NCBI GenBank assembly: GCA_021163465.1
Contig: JAGGWU010000004.1
Span: forward strand, 1-8,483
Source of the DNA: Candidatus Bipolaricaulota bacterium
GTDB lineage: Bacteria > Bipolaricaulota > Bipolaricaulia > Bipolaricaulales > Bipolaricaulaceae
Direction of reading: 5' to 3'
Length of the DNA: 8,483 nucleotides
The translations under genes were made by a program, and so were the position numbers. Below the pieces are notes generated by a model, which was not told the origin of the DNA, did no database searches, and saw nothing but the letters and a program-made list of their open reading frames with translations. Shown here one piece after another: positions 1-6,520 of this stretch; the first letter of the stretch is position 1, and the number at the start of each line of letters is the position of its first letter.

Positions 1-573
1 GGTTTCCCCCTCGATGGAAAAACCCAATTTGCACGCGAACCGCACTGCGCGCAGCATCCGGAGGTAGTCCTCGGAGAAGCGGACCGCAGGGTCACCGATG
101 GTGCGGATGATCCGTGCCCGGATATCGGCGATCCCTCCTACCACGTCGATCACTTCGCCGTCCGGGCGGGCCGCGAGCCCGTTCACGGTGAAGTCCCGGC
201 GCTTCAGGTCCTCCTCCAAAGCGGTCCAGGTTACCACATCGGGGCGGCGGCCGTCGGAGTAGCCCCGCTCGGTTCGGAAGGTGGCCACTTCGTACCGGTG
301 GCCATCTGGGGCCACCACAATCACCACCCCGAACGCCTCCCCCACCGTCAAGACCGGCCGGTCCCGGAAGATGCGTTTTATCTCCTGGGGTGGAGCCGAG
401 GTAGCGATGTCCACGTCCTTGGGCACGAAAGGCTCCCCCGCCAGCACAGCCCGGACCGCGTCCCGTACCGCGCCGCCCACGATCACGGCCTCATAACCGG
501 CGGCGGTGAGACGCCTCAGGATCTCCCCCACGAAGGGGTGCTTCCGCATAAGCTCTTCAATGGGGATTCGCAT
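1..573 (-). CDS. cca: CCA-adding enzyme / tRNA nucleotidyltransferase, N-terminal part (cut by window edge)
   Basis: This class II nucleotidyltransferase adds or repairs the 3' CCA of tRNAs in the cytoplasm. Reading leftward from the ATG at 573, 191 codons are open to the window edge, so the C-terminal half is missing. The protein shows GGAVRD at residues 33-38, the metal-binding DVDI with D53 and D55, FGVVIV near 81-86, EVATFRTE near 95-102, RRDFTVNGLA at 125-134, and the EDYLRMLRAVRFA stretch at 168-180. All are hallmarks of the bacterial CCA-enzyme/poly(A)-polymerase head and neck. The chosen ATG follows a weak GGGTAAG-like site, and an in-frame stop lies about 30 bases upstream. A second Met at residue 9 is an alternative start. 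Whether it adds CCA, only CC or only A cannot be judged without the C-terminus. The 5' end faces transposon debris. Confidence 0.95.
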   Translation of the reverse strand, partial: MRIPIEELMRKHPFVGEILRRLTAAGYEAVIVGGAVRDAVRAVLAGEPFVPKDVDIATSAPPQEIKRIFRDRPVLTVGEAFGVVIVVAPDGHRYEVATFRTERGYSDGRRPDVVTWTALEEDLKRRDFTVNGLAARPDGEVIDVVGGIADIRARIIRTIGDPAVRFSEDYLRMLRAVRFACKLGFSIEGET

Positions 574-607
574 CGTCTGGAGCTTACCCGGGAAGAGCTG
601 TCACCGA

Positions 608-651
608 AACCCCCATTTCCCGTACTGAGCTCGGGACATGAAATGGGAACC
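608..651. repeat. Nested imperfect inverted repeat between cca and the transposase remnant
   Basis: CCCATTTC (612-619) is the exact inverse of GAAATGGG (640-647). Inside it, TCCCG (618-622) pairs with CGGGA (632-636). There is no T-run, so a factor-independent terminator is unlikely. The position just upstream of cca and just before transposase-like sequence fits an insertion-sequence end, a target-site structure or a small REP-like element. The assignment is uncertain. Confidence 0.4.
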
Positions 652-675
652 CCTTGCGGTGCCTTGTTAAAAAAT

Positions 676-731
676 GGGGTTCTCCTTTTGGGCAAACTTC
701 CTGTGGCGAAGGACCATGAGAGGAGAACCCC
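676..731. repeat. 11-bp perfect inverted repeat flanking the broken 5' end of the transposase
   Basis: GGGGTTCTCCT (676-686) is the exact inverse of AGGAGAACCCC (721-731), with 34 bases between. It lies where DDE transposase similarity begins. It could be a decayed terminal repeat pair, perhaps from a small non-autonomous element, or a hairpin in the old transposase leader. No matching copy was seen elsewhere in the window. Confidence 0.45.
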
Positions 732-1239
732 GGCTGAGTTTCAGGAAACTGGGCACCTTCTCAAGGCCAAGGGGATTATGGCGGGGATCAAATTCCACCA
801 AGGCTTCCTCCCACCGGTTATTGTGGTGGACGAGACCTGGGTGAAGGTGGGGGGAAAGGGGGCTTGGATTTATGTGGCCCTGGATCCCCGCACCCTGAAG
901 GTGGTTTACCTTGAGCCTTTCTTTGTGAGGGACGAAGGCAACACCAACGCCTTCTTGGAGCATCTGGTGGGGACATACGGGCAGTGGCCGAAGCTTGTGA
1001 TCACCGATGGAGGTTGGTTGTGGGCGGCCTTCTCCTTTTGGCAAGTGGAGGGGAAGATCACCTGGAAGGTAGTTCGGGGAGGGGAGCGGTCGGTGCTCGA
1101 GGGTTTCTTCGGGGAGTTCCTCAAACGGAGGATCAAGGACTTCGACCGCTATTTCTTCACAAAGAAAGGCTTAGGTAGTTTGAGGAGGTGGCCTCAGAGC
1201 TTCGCTTAGTTCCACAACCTCATCGTGGACGGATGTTTT
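732..1239 (+). pseudogene. DDE transposase remnant (IS6-like type), truncated at both ends
   Basis: This is a fragment of an insertion-sequence transposase catalytic domain. The frame reads VVDETWVKVGG, then WIYVALDP, then LVITDGG, then SVLEGFFGEFLKRRIKDF, which is the layout of IS6-like RNase-H-fold transposases. The presumptive catalytic triad is Asp (codon at 829), Asp (1006) and Glu (1099), with 30 residues between the last two. No helix-turn-helix N-terminus precedes it; the open frame upstream simply runs antisense through cca. A TAG at 1207-1209 interrupts RRWPQSFA-stop-FHN, just where the family normally continues, and homology ends at a junction with another element around 1220-1240. 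No flanking terminal repeats or target duplications could be paired. The exact IS family is uncertain, but a dead transposase is well supported. Confidence 0.8.
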
Positions 1240-1728
1240 TAACAGGGCCCCCAGGATCTCCTTGATCCCATCAAGATCGATCCCCACCGCCACAAACAGG
1301 GTGATCTCCTTGAGTTTGCCGTCATCGGTGCGCAGCTTGGCCCGGTACCCATCGATGAGCACACAGAACCAATCGCCTTTGAGGGGCTGGGTCCTGTAGA
1401 AGGAGAGCTTCTCCTGGATGAGGGAGAGGGCGTCCTGGAGGGCCTCCTGGGATAACGGGAGGCCCAGGGACTTGAGGGCCCGCACCTATGGCCCGGGAGT
1501 AGCCGTTGGCGAGCATGGCGCACAATACTCCTCGTAGTCGCGATCGACCCGCTTCCAGGGAGGGGGAGGATGGAGGGACGGAATGTGTGGCCGTAGCGGA
1601 CCCAGGGGACCGAGAGCTTCAGCTCCCCCATGGTGAGCCGGAGGCTCCGGCGGTAAAACCCGTTAGCCTTCTTGGATCAGGATCCGATCCAGCCAATCGG
1701 GATTCCGTTGCTCCTTTGCCTTCCTCAT
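1240..1728 (-). pseudogene. IS256/mutator-type transposase remnant with several frameshifts
   Basis: Read from ATG 1728, which sits behind a strong GGAGGTGAGAGG ribosome site, the pieces of an IS256-like transposase appear in order but in different frames. MRKAKEQRNPDWLDRILIQEG ends at a TAA (1663-1665). A second frame gives NGFYRRSLRLTMGELKLSVP and then YGHTFRPSILP. A third gives PWKRVDRDYEE, a further shift gives CAMLANGYSRA, and a final frame gives VRALKSLGLPLSQE through WFCVLIDGYRAKLR and LFVAVGIDLDGIKEILG. The NG[FY]Y-R, 'P-x-R' and 'IDGY-AK' blocks are typical of the family, and the Asp of IDGY corresponds to the first catalytic Asp. The C-terminal half, with the second Asp and Glu, is absent; the sequence joins the neighbouring plus-strand transposase remnant. 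At least four frame breaks make it non-functional. Confidence 0.85.
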
Positions 1729-1756
1729 CCTCTCACCTCCCGTACATAATCTAGTA

Positions 1757-1900
1757 CCCCCGGGAAGGCCGGTGAAGGTGGCATTGGTGGCCTGCGTGAG
1801 GAGGCTCCCTGTGATCCTGAACGCCATCGTTAGAGATGGAGGGCCATGGCGCTACACCCTGTTTCCCCTTGATCCGCAACACAGTTGCTCATCTCTGAAG
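1757..1900 (+). pseudogene. IS110-family transposase C-terminal remnant with right-end-like sequence
   Basis: The frame from 1757 reads PPGRPVKVALVAC, RRLPVILNAIVRDG and PWRYTL, followed by LDPQHSC. This is the extreme C-terminus of IS110/IS1111-type recombinases (family pattern: KxVALVAxMRKLLVILNAMLR-x-PW, often ending near LDxQHSC). Only about 45 residues survive. Everything upstream, including the DEDD catalytic domain, has been replaced by the 5' flank of the oppositely oriented IS256-like remnant. The frame stays open past the homology to 2036, which has no evident meaning. IS110 elements lack long terminal repeats, so the exact end cannot be placed. Confidence 0.75.
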
Positions 1901-1975
1901 TTCAGCCTCACGGCCTCTGCAGATGAAGGTGGAACAATGGGTACCCGCAAGAGCCCGCTTGTAGTGATAAATCCC

Positions 1976-2005
1976 AGGGGCAGCCCGCGTTGCCCCTTTA
2001 TTTTG
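1976..2005 (+). terminator. Rho-independent terminator-like hairpin
   Basis: AGGGGCA (1976-1982) pairs perfectly with TGCCCCT (1991-1997) across an 8-base loop, followed at once by TTATTTT. Stem, loop and U-tract fit a classical intrinsic terminator on the plus strand. No intact plus-strand gene ends just before it; the nearest upstream coding trace is the IS110 remnant. It may terminate an old IS transcript or an unrecognised small RNA between about 1880 and 1975. Confidence 0.6.
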
Positions 2006-2195
2006 CCATGGGCGAAGATGCGGTACGGCACAGGCTAAGGAACACAAGCGGAGCCGAAAACGACCGCAGGGAGCCGCTACCTCCGGGTGACCCGCATCGC
2101 CCATGCTGCTGGCCAAGACACCTTGCCCTGCCACTCCCACCCCAAAAGCCCGCACATCTGCACCCTGCCCCGATTGGCCGCCTGCGTGCTGCCTG
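2006..2195. other. Intergenic stretch with no recognisable gene
   Basis: Both strands and all frames were read. Open frames exist (for example plus from 1990 and minus from 2155), but none shows family motifs, a ribosome site or a convincing protein-like pattern. It probably contains decayed sequence upstream of the radC remnant, possibly including that gene's eroded N-terminal portion. Confidence 0.5.
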
Positions 2196-2511
2196 GCTTT
2201 ACCTCAACACAAGCTACTGCGATCCGGAGGAGTGGCTCCTGGCCACCGAGGGGGAGTGATCCGACCCCGGATGGTGACCGTCGACCTCCTCGATATACCC
2301 GCGGGAGGTGTTCGCCGACGCCATCGCCGAGAGAGCCGTGGAGGTGATCCCGGTCCATAACCATCCCCTGGGCTCCTCGAGCCTACACCCCAGGATCTGG
2401 AGGCCACTCGCTGGCTCGCCGAGGCAAGGAGGATCTGGGGATCCAAGTCCTGGACCATATCCTCGTGTCCCGAAGGGATTCCTCTCACTCAAAGCGGGGG
2501 CTGCCTTTGAT
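2196..2511 (+). pseudogene. radC: RadC-type JAB/JAMM-domain protein remnant, frameshifted
   Basis: Segments of RadC (MPN/JAB domain, historically called a DNA repair protein, function unclear) appear in order across three frames. AWLYLNTSYC at about 2196-2225 resembles the LYLNT strand. MVTVDLLDI at 2271-2297 then shifts to IYPREVFADAIAERAVEVIP and HNHPLG (HxH codons at 2356 and 2362). A second shift gives PTPQDLEATRWLAEARRI, and a third gives LGIQVLDHILVSRRDSSHSK and RGL near 2511. In intact RadC the metal site is HNHPSG...S-x-x-D. Here the two His and the Asp (2394) persist, but they are split between frames and the conserved Ser is lost. The N-terminal helical part is not recognisable, and the 2196-2260 portion is less certain than the rest. 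Confidence 0.82.
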
Positions 2512-2551
2512 CCCTGTCCGGAAGCAAAAGGCCGCGTTCGACAAGAAGCGT

Positions 2552-2557
2552 TATCAT
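2552..2557 (+). promoter_or_regulatory. Candidate -10 box (TATCAT) close to the cdd start
   Basis: TATCAT ends 10 bases before the cdd ATG. No good -35 hexamer sits at normal spacing, and no Shine-Dalgarno sequence lies between box and start. If used, transcription would begin only a few bases before the start codon, giving a nearly leaderless message. The call rests on position and one hexamer only. Confidence 0.35.
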
Positions 2558-2567
2558 TTGGCTTGCG

Positions 2568-2966
2568 ATGCTGCGGGAAAAGGAGCTGATCGATGAGGCT
2601 GTCGAAGAGAGGGAGAGGGCGTACGCGCCGTACTCGGGGTTCAAAGTGGGGGCAGCACTCCTTTCACGGGATGGCAGGGTCTTTACCGGCTGCAACGTGG
2701 AAAACGCCTCCTACGGACTCACGGTCTGCGCCGAGCGGGTGGCCCTGTTTAAGGCCATATCGGAAGGAGCTCGGGAGTTCGAAGCCATCGCCATCGCCTG
2801 CGGTAAAGTCCCTTGCGCTCCCTGCGGCGCCTGTCGGCAGGTGCTTTATGAGTTTGCCCCGGACCTCCTCGTTATCATGGCCGACGCCCAGGGAAGGGAA
2901 GTGCGGAGGGCTAAGCTCAGCGAACTCCTTCCCCAGGGCTTCGGGCCGAAATCCCTCCGCGATTGA
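2568..2966 (+). CDS. cdd: Cytidine deaminase
   Basis: This homotetrameric-type zinc enzyme deaminates cytidine and deoxycytidine to uridine and deoxyuridine in cytoplasmic pyrimidine salvage. At 132 residues it matches the short bacterial class. The substrate loop GCNVENASYG lies at 41-50. The catalytic CAE is C54-A55-E56 (E56 as proton shuttle), and PCGAC at 85-89 supplies zinc ligands C86 and C89. The tail LLPQGFGPKSL is the usual C-terminus. ATG 2568 is the only sensible in-frame start. It has no upstream ribosome site: the AAAAGGAG at 2577-2584 lies inside the gene and precedes an ATG in another frame. The preceding gene is a dead radC, so cdd probably has its own promoter. It converges on the mgtC-like gene with a single base between stops. 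Confidence 0.96.
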   Translation: MLREKELIDEAVEERERAYAPYSGFKVGAALLSRDGRVFTGCNVENASYGLTVCAERVALFKAISEGAREFEAIAIACGKVPCAPCGACRQVLYEFAPDLLVIMADAQGREVRRAKLSELLPQGFGPKSLRD

Positions 2967-2967
2967 G

Positions 2968-3627
2968 TCAACCGCGGAAGTTCTCCCAGGAGGCGGAGCG
3001 CACGTGGGGGAGGGCGAGGAGGTCCTTCACCAACCGTTCCACGCCCGGCTCGCCCTTGGCCCGCACGTGGTAGATGAGCTCCGTCCTCCCCTCCGCGTCC
3101 CCTTTTACCTCCGCCGCCAGCACCCGGACGCCCTTCTCCTCGATCCGCTCGCGGCAGACCGCGGACAGCTCGGTGAAATCCGGGGCTTCGGACACCACCG
3201 TCACGGTGTGGTAAGTCACGGCGGGGATGGCCCGGCCGAGCTTGTCCACCACCACGAGCACGAACAGGGCTATTCCGGTGGTGATGGCCGCGAGGACGAA
3301 AAGTCCCTGTCCCACGGCGATCCCCAGCGCGGCCACGAGCCAAATGCAGGCCGCGGTGGTGAGGCCCCGGACGATGTTCCCCATCTTGATGATCGCCCCG
3401 GCCCCCAGGAACCCGATCCCCGTCACCACACCGGCCATGGCCCGCCCGGGGTCCACCACTCCGGAGCTCGCGGTCTTGGCCACCACCATTACCAACGCTG
3501 CCCCCACACACACCAGGATGTTGGTCCTGAGGCCCGCCGGGCGGCCGTGGGTCTCTCGCTCGAACCCGATCAGGCCCCCGAGGGTCGCTGCCACCACCAG
3601 CTTCAACAAAACCTCCCCAAGTCCCAT
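2968..3627 (-). CDS. mgtC: MgtC/SapB-family inner-membrane protein
   Basis: MgtC-type membrane protein, 219 residues from ATG 3627. Family signatures are plain: GFERETHGRPAGLRT at 21-35, DP at 59-60, VVTGIGFLGAGAIIKMG at 67-83, and VRGLTTAACIW at 86-96. Several hydrophobic helices span about residues 5-20, 35-52, 65-82, 88-105 and 108-127. A soluble tail (about 138-219) has the ACT-like pattern of longer family members. MgtC proteins in pathogens inhibit F1Fo ATP synthase and help survival at low Mg2+; most environmental homologues are uncharacterised, so the role here is open. ATG 3627 is preferred because AGGTG sits six bases upstream; a GTG at 3636 would add three residues. The gene is divergent from the large fusion gene, with about 59 bases between starts. 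Confidence 0.92.
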   Translation of the reverse strand: MGLGEVLLKLVVAATLGGLIGFERETHGRPAGLRTNILVCVGAALVMVVAKTASSGVVDPGRAMAGVVTGIGFLGAGAIIKMGNIVRGLTTAACIWLVAALGIAVGQGLFVLAAITTGIALFVLVVVDKLGRAIPAVTYHTVTVVSEAPDFTELSAVCRERIEEKGVRVLAAEVKGDAEGRTELIYHVRAKGEPGVERLVKDLLALPHVRSASWENFRG

Positions 3628-3662
3628 TGCAAACACCTGTGAAATCTTACCGGAAACGGAGC

Positions 3663-3668
3663 GATAAT
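3663..3668 (+). promoter_or_regulatory. Candidate -10 box (GATAAT) for the fusion gene
   Basis: GATAAT lies 18 bases before ATG 3687 and 9 bases before the GAGGGAGGCGG ribosome site. The matching -35 region is poor. It falls in the short divergent gap shared with the mgtC-like gene, so some plus-strand promoter is expected here. Confidence 0.3.
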
Positions 3669-3686
3669 CCCCACGAGGGAGGCGGT

Positions 3687-5897
3687 ATGGAGGTCGAGCT
3701 AATCCGGGTGGAGCTGAGACGTCCCACGTACCGGTACCTGGGGTTCGCCCATGTACGGAGCGGGGACGGGAGAGAGTACCGGTTGCCCATGACGGGCACC
3801 GTGGCCCAGTGGCTCGAGGTGGGGGCCGAGTACGAGCTCCGACTCTCCCGGGAGACGGAGATCGGCTTCGACGACTACCGGCTCAACGGGGAGGTCCCCA
3901 TCTGGCCCCTTTTCGCGCGGGAATACGCCGCGGAGCGGACGTCCCCCGTTTCCGGGGAGACGCTTTACTCCTACCGGGTTCTCGCCCGGGAGGCCCGCTA
4001 CGAGCGGGACTACGAGGCCATCGTGGAGCTGGAGCAATACCACTACGCCTCCAACGAGGAGCTACTGGCCTGGTGGCACTGCGAGGCATGCGATCGCTAC
4101 GAGGAGGCCAACGCCCGGCCCCATTGCCCCAAATGCGGCGCGCCCATGCGCTTCCACGACTTGAAGAGCGCCACCCGGGCCTCCCGGTTCCTGGTATTGG
4201 AGCTCCTGGAGCGGGAGCCGTACGAGCCCCAGTACGTCGGGTATGTGCGCGTGGATCCGCCCATCCCCGCCATGAACCGCCGCCTCCCCGATGGGACCAT
4301 CGAACGGGACATCCGCAGGCGGGTGTTCCCCGGGGAGTGGTTCGCCCACCCTTTCGCCCCCAGGGGAGGCGAGGGCGCGGGCGAGTGGTGGGAGCTTCAG
4401 GGCGAGGCACTGAAGGGGGCGCGGTCGCCGGTGGCGCGGCTCGCCCGAGTAGTGGTCCACCCAGATTACCGCGTGGACGGCCTGGGGCAATTGGCGATCC
4501 GGGCGTTGGTGGACTGGATGCGGGAGCGGTGGGTGCCGGATATGCGTCGCCCCAAGGAGGCCCTGGAGACCATCGCGATGATGGCCCGGTACAACCCCTT
4601 CATGGAGAAGGCGGGGTTCGTCTACCTCTGGGACACCGGATCCGGCCGTCCGGTGCTTTACCTACCTCTGAGCGATCGGGCCCGAAAGGCCATCGAGGAT
4701 TTCCTCGCGCGGGATCCCGTGGCCAGGGATCACCGGGGGAAGCTCTACCGGCCGCGGTTTGAGCCCGTGGAGCCCCTGTCGTGTCCCATCCGCTTGCGGA
4801 AGCTCTTCAAGTCCTATTCCAACGAGCTGACGTTGGAGGACCTCTCCGAGCCGGTGCGGGAAGCCCTGGAGGCCTTCGGGGTCCGGGAGCGGATGATCCA
4901 GCGGTACGTGATCAAGAACGGGGAGATCGAGATCGAACCCGGGAAGATCACCGCCATCGTGGGGGCCTCGGGGAGCGGGAAGACGACGCTTTTGCGCATC
5001 ATCTGGGGGTTGCTCACCAGGTGCGACGACCCCCTGTACCGCCCGGATGCGGGCGAGTGGGAGCTCCCCGCCAACGCCCGGGTCCAGCTCCTCATCCCCG
5101 GGGAAGTGGAGCCGGATTTCGGCGACGCCGCCGTGATCGAGGTCCTGTATCGGATCTGTGGGGACGAAGCGTTGGCCATCGAGATCCTGAACTACGCCGG
5201 GATCTCCGACGCGGTACTCTACCGGGCCAGGTTCCGGGAGCTATCCACCGGGCAGAAGGAGCGGGCCAAGATCGCCTGGGTCCTGGCGCACCGGCCGAAC
5301 CTTATCCTCATCGACGAGTTCGGGGCCCACCTGGACCCCGCCACCGCCCGGCGGGTGGCGCGGCGGATGTCGCAGCTTTCCCGGGAGAAGGGGATCACCC
5401 TCGTGCTCGTCACCCACCGCCGGGAGATCCTGGAGGCCCTGGAGCCCGACGCCGTCTACATGGTGGGCTACGGGACCCTGTTCCGGGCCGATGAGGTTCC
5501 CGAACGGGGCTTCAGGGTACGGGAGCCCTATGCCACCTACATCGTGGAGGGGAAGAAGCGTTGGGAGGTCCGCCGCTACCCCACTGAGGTGCGGGGAAAG
5601 GTAGGGGTGGTAAGCGGGGACAAGGTGATCGGCACGGTGGAGATCCTGGGAAGCAAAGGCCCCTATACCCTGGAGGAGCTTCGGGAACATCCCGACAGGC
5701 ACCTGGCCGACGAGCGGTTCCTGAAGGAATACGCCCGGGGGGAGAAGCTTTACGTGTGGGAACTGGGAGAGGCACGGAAGTTTCACGAGCCGGTGGAGTT
5801 CGAGGCGCAGCGGGGCCAGCGCACCTGGATCCGCCTCCGCCGAAAAGGGCACCAGCGCGGGGAGAGCAGCGAGGATGCCACACGCAATGGCGATTGA
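3687..5897 (+). CDS. Zinc ribbon - GNAT acetyltransferase - ABC ATPase - ASCH domain fusion protein (COG2401-like)
   Basis: A soluble 736-residue multidomain protein. Residues 1-120 are beta-rich and end with ELEQYHYAS (114-122). A zinc ribbon has C132/C135 and C147/C150. A GNAT fold (about 165-315) includes LARVVVHPDYR and the acetyl-CoA loop R262-x-x-G265-x-G267, ending in YNPFMEKAGF (to about 311). The ABC ATPase (about 390-590) has Walker A GASGSGKTT (426-434), signature LSTGQ (519-523), Walker B LILIDE (539-544, catalytic E544) and switch His H577. The C-terminus (about 609-716) is an ASCH domain: K624-x-WE-x-R (W626, E627, R629), then GKVGVVSG, and TWIRL near the end. No membrane segment is present. 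The GNAT-ABC core matches the uncharacterised COG2401 type. ASCH is PUA-like and thought to bind RNA, so acetylation of RNA or a ribonucleoprotein is plausible but inferred. ATG 3687 follows GGGAGGCGG; an upstream TTG (3627) is unlikely. Confidence 0.93.
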   Translation: MEVELIRVELRRPTYRYLGFAHVRSGDGREYRLPMTGTVAQWLEVGAEYELRLSRETEIGFDDYRLNGEVPIWPLFAREYAAERTSPVSGETLYSYRVLAREARYERDYEAIVELEQYHYASNEELLAWWHCEACDRYEEANARPHCPKCGAPMRFHDLKSATRASRFLVLELLEREPYEPQYVGYVRVDPPIPAMNRRLPDGTIERDIRRRVFPGEWFAHPFAPRGGEGAGEWWELQGEALKGARSPVARLARVVVHPDYRVDGLGQLAIRALVDWMRERWVPDMRRPKEALETIAMMARYNPFMEKAGFVYLWDTGSGRPVLYLPLSDRARKAIEDFLARDPVARDHRGKLYRPRFEPVEPLSCPIRLRKLFKSYSNELTLEDLSEPVREALEAFGVRERMIQRYVIKNGEIEIEPGKITAIVGASGSGKTTLLRIIWGLLTRCDDPLYRPDAGEWELPANARVQLLIPGEVEPDFGDAAVIEVLYRICGDEALAIEILNYAGISDAVLYRARFRELSTGQKERAKIAWVLAHRPNLILIDEFGAHLDPATARRVARRMSQLSREKGITLVLVTHRREILEALEPDAVYMVGYGTLFRADEVPERGFRVREPYATYIVEGKKRWEVRRYPTEVRGKVGVVSGDKVIGTVEILGSKGPYTLEELREHPDRHLADERFLKEYARGEKLYVWELGEARKFHEPVEFEAQRGQRTWIRLRRKGHQRGESSEDATRNGD

Positions 5898-5968
5898 GAT
5901 ATCATACTTTGTTACTCCGCTTCCTTGCTCCACTTGGTAATAGGCCATATGCGCGTTCTTGGAGGGTC

Positions 5969-6520
5969 ATGAGGGGGAACGAGTTCCTCTATCGGGAGGT
6001 CCAGCACGTGCGACAACCGTGGATCTGGGCCTTGGTAATGGGGATATCGGGATTCCAGTGGTACGTATTTGTGGTCCAAGTGCTCCAAGGTCGACCCGTG
6101 GGGAACAACCCCGCATCAAATACCTTGGCGATAGCCTTTTGGATACTGTTCGGTGTCATCCTCCCGGTTTTTTTCCTCTCCGTGAGGCTCATTGTCGAGG
6201 TGCGGGGAGACGGGATCTACATACGCTTCACCCCGTTCCACCTCGCGCCCCGCGTGATCCCCTTCGATCGGGTTCACGAGGCAAAAGCCGTCACGTATCG
6301 GCCGATTTGGGAATACGGTGGCTGGGGGATCCGAGTGGGAAAACAGGAAATCGCTTACACCATAAGCGGCCAGAATGGGGTCCTGATCGAGTTGGAATCC
6401 TCGTGGGGGAAGACCGCCGCGAAGCGGGTACTCCTCGGCACAAGACGTCCCGACGCCCTGCTGCGAGCGATACGAAGGGGCATCGCGACACGCAGGCCCC
6501 CGCCGGATGAAGCCGACTAG
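5969..6520 (+). CDS. Small two-helix membrane protein (DUF6141-like)
   Basis: 183 residues from ATG 5969, directly behind GGAGGG. The N-terminus (MRGNEFLYREVQ) is followed by two hydrophobic helices at about 18-38 and 53-75. A soluble, beta-rich C-terminal domain carries RPIWEYGGWGIR at 111-122, AYTISGQNGVLIEL at 129-142, and LLGTRRPDALLRAI at 155-168. That pattern resembles the DUF6141 family and, more loosely, bacterial PH-like membrane proteins. Function is unknown. It lies 71 bases after the fusion gene on the same strand with no evident terminator between, so co-transcription is possible, although this spacer also has room for a promoter. Its TAG stop (6518-6520) overlaps the TAG of the opposite-strand ThiF-like gene in a shared CTAG. 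The family name is a recollection of the motif, not a search result. Confidence 0.85.
   Translation: MRGNEFLYREVQHVRQPWIWALVMGISGFQWYVFVVQVLQGRPVGNNPASNTLAIAFWILFGVILPVFFLSVRLIVEVRGDGIYIRFTPFHLAPRVIPFDRVHEAKAVTYRPIWEYGGWGIRVGKQEIAYTISGQNGVLIELESSWGKTAAKRVLLGTRRPDALLRAIRRGIATRRPPPDEAD

Noticed and set aside
612..647. Inverted repeat as a transcription terminator
   Set aside because: No T-run on either strand and no gene ending beside it.
298..1209. Long plus-strand open frame treated as one 303-residue protein
   Set aside because: Its first 270 or so bases run antisense through the clear CCA-enzyme gene; only the part after about 730 is transposase-like. The long frame is an accident of GC-rich sequence.
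2593..3642. 349-codon plus-strand frame over cdd and the mgtC-like gene
   Set aside because: It is His/Pro/Gly/Arg-rich with no motifs, and lies out of frame with cdd and antisense to a well-supported membrane protein.
3627..3686. TTG start extending the fusion protein by 20 residues
   Set aside because: ATG 3687 has a strong GGGAGGCGG site just upstream. The extension is polar, lacks a ribosome site and overlaps the mgtC-like start region.
3809..4762. 317-codon frame within the fusion gene (and similarly 4781-5494)
   Set aside because: Both are Arg/Gly/Pro-rich shadows in the +2 frame of a gene with intact ATPase and GNAT motifs, and have no ribosome sites.
5241..5948. 235-codon minus-strand frame opposite the ABC/ASCH part
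   Set aside because: Antisense to conserved motifs (LSTGQ, Walker B, ASCH), with no recognisable domain of its own.
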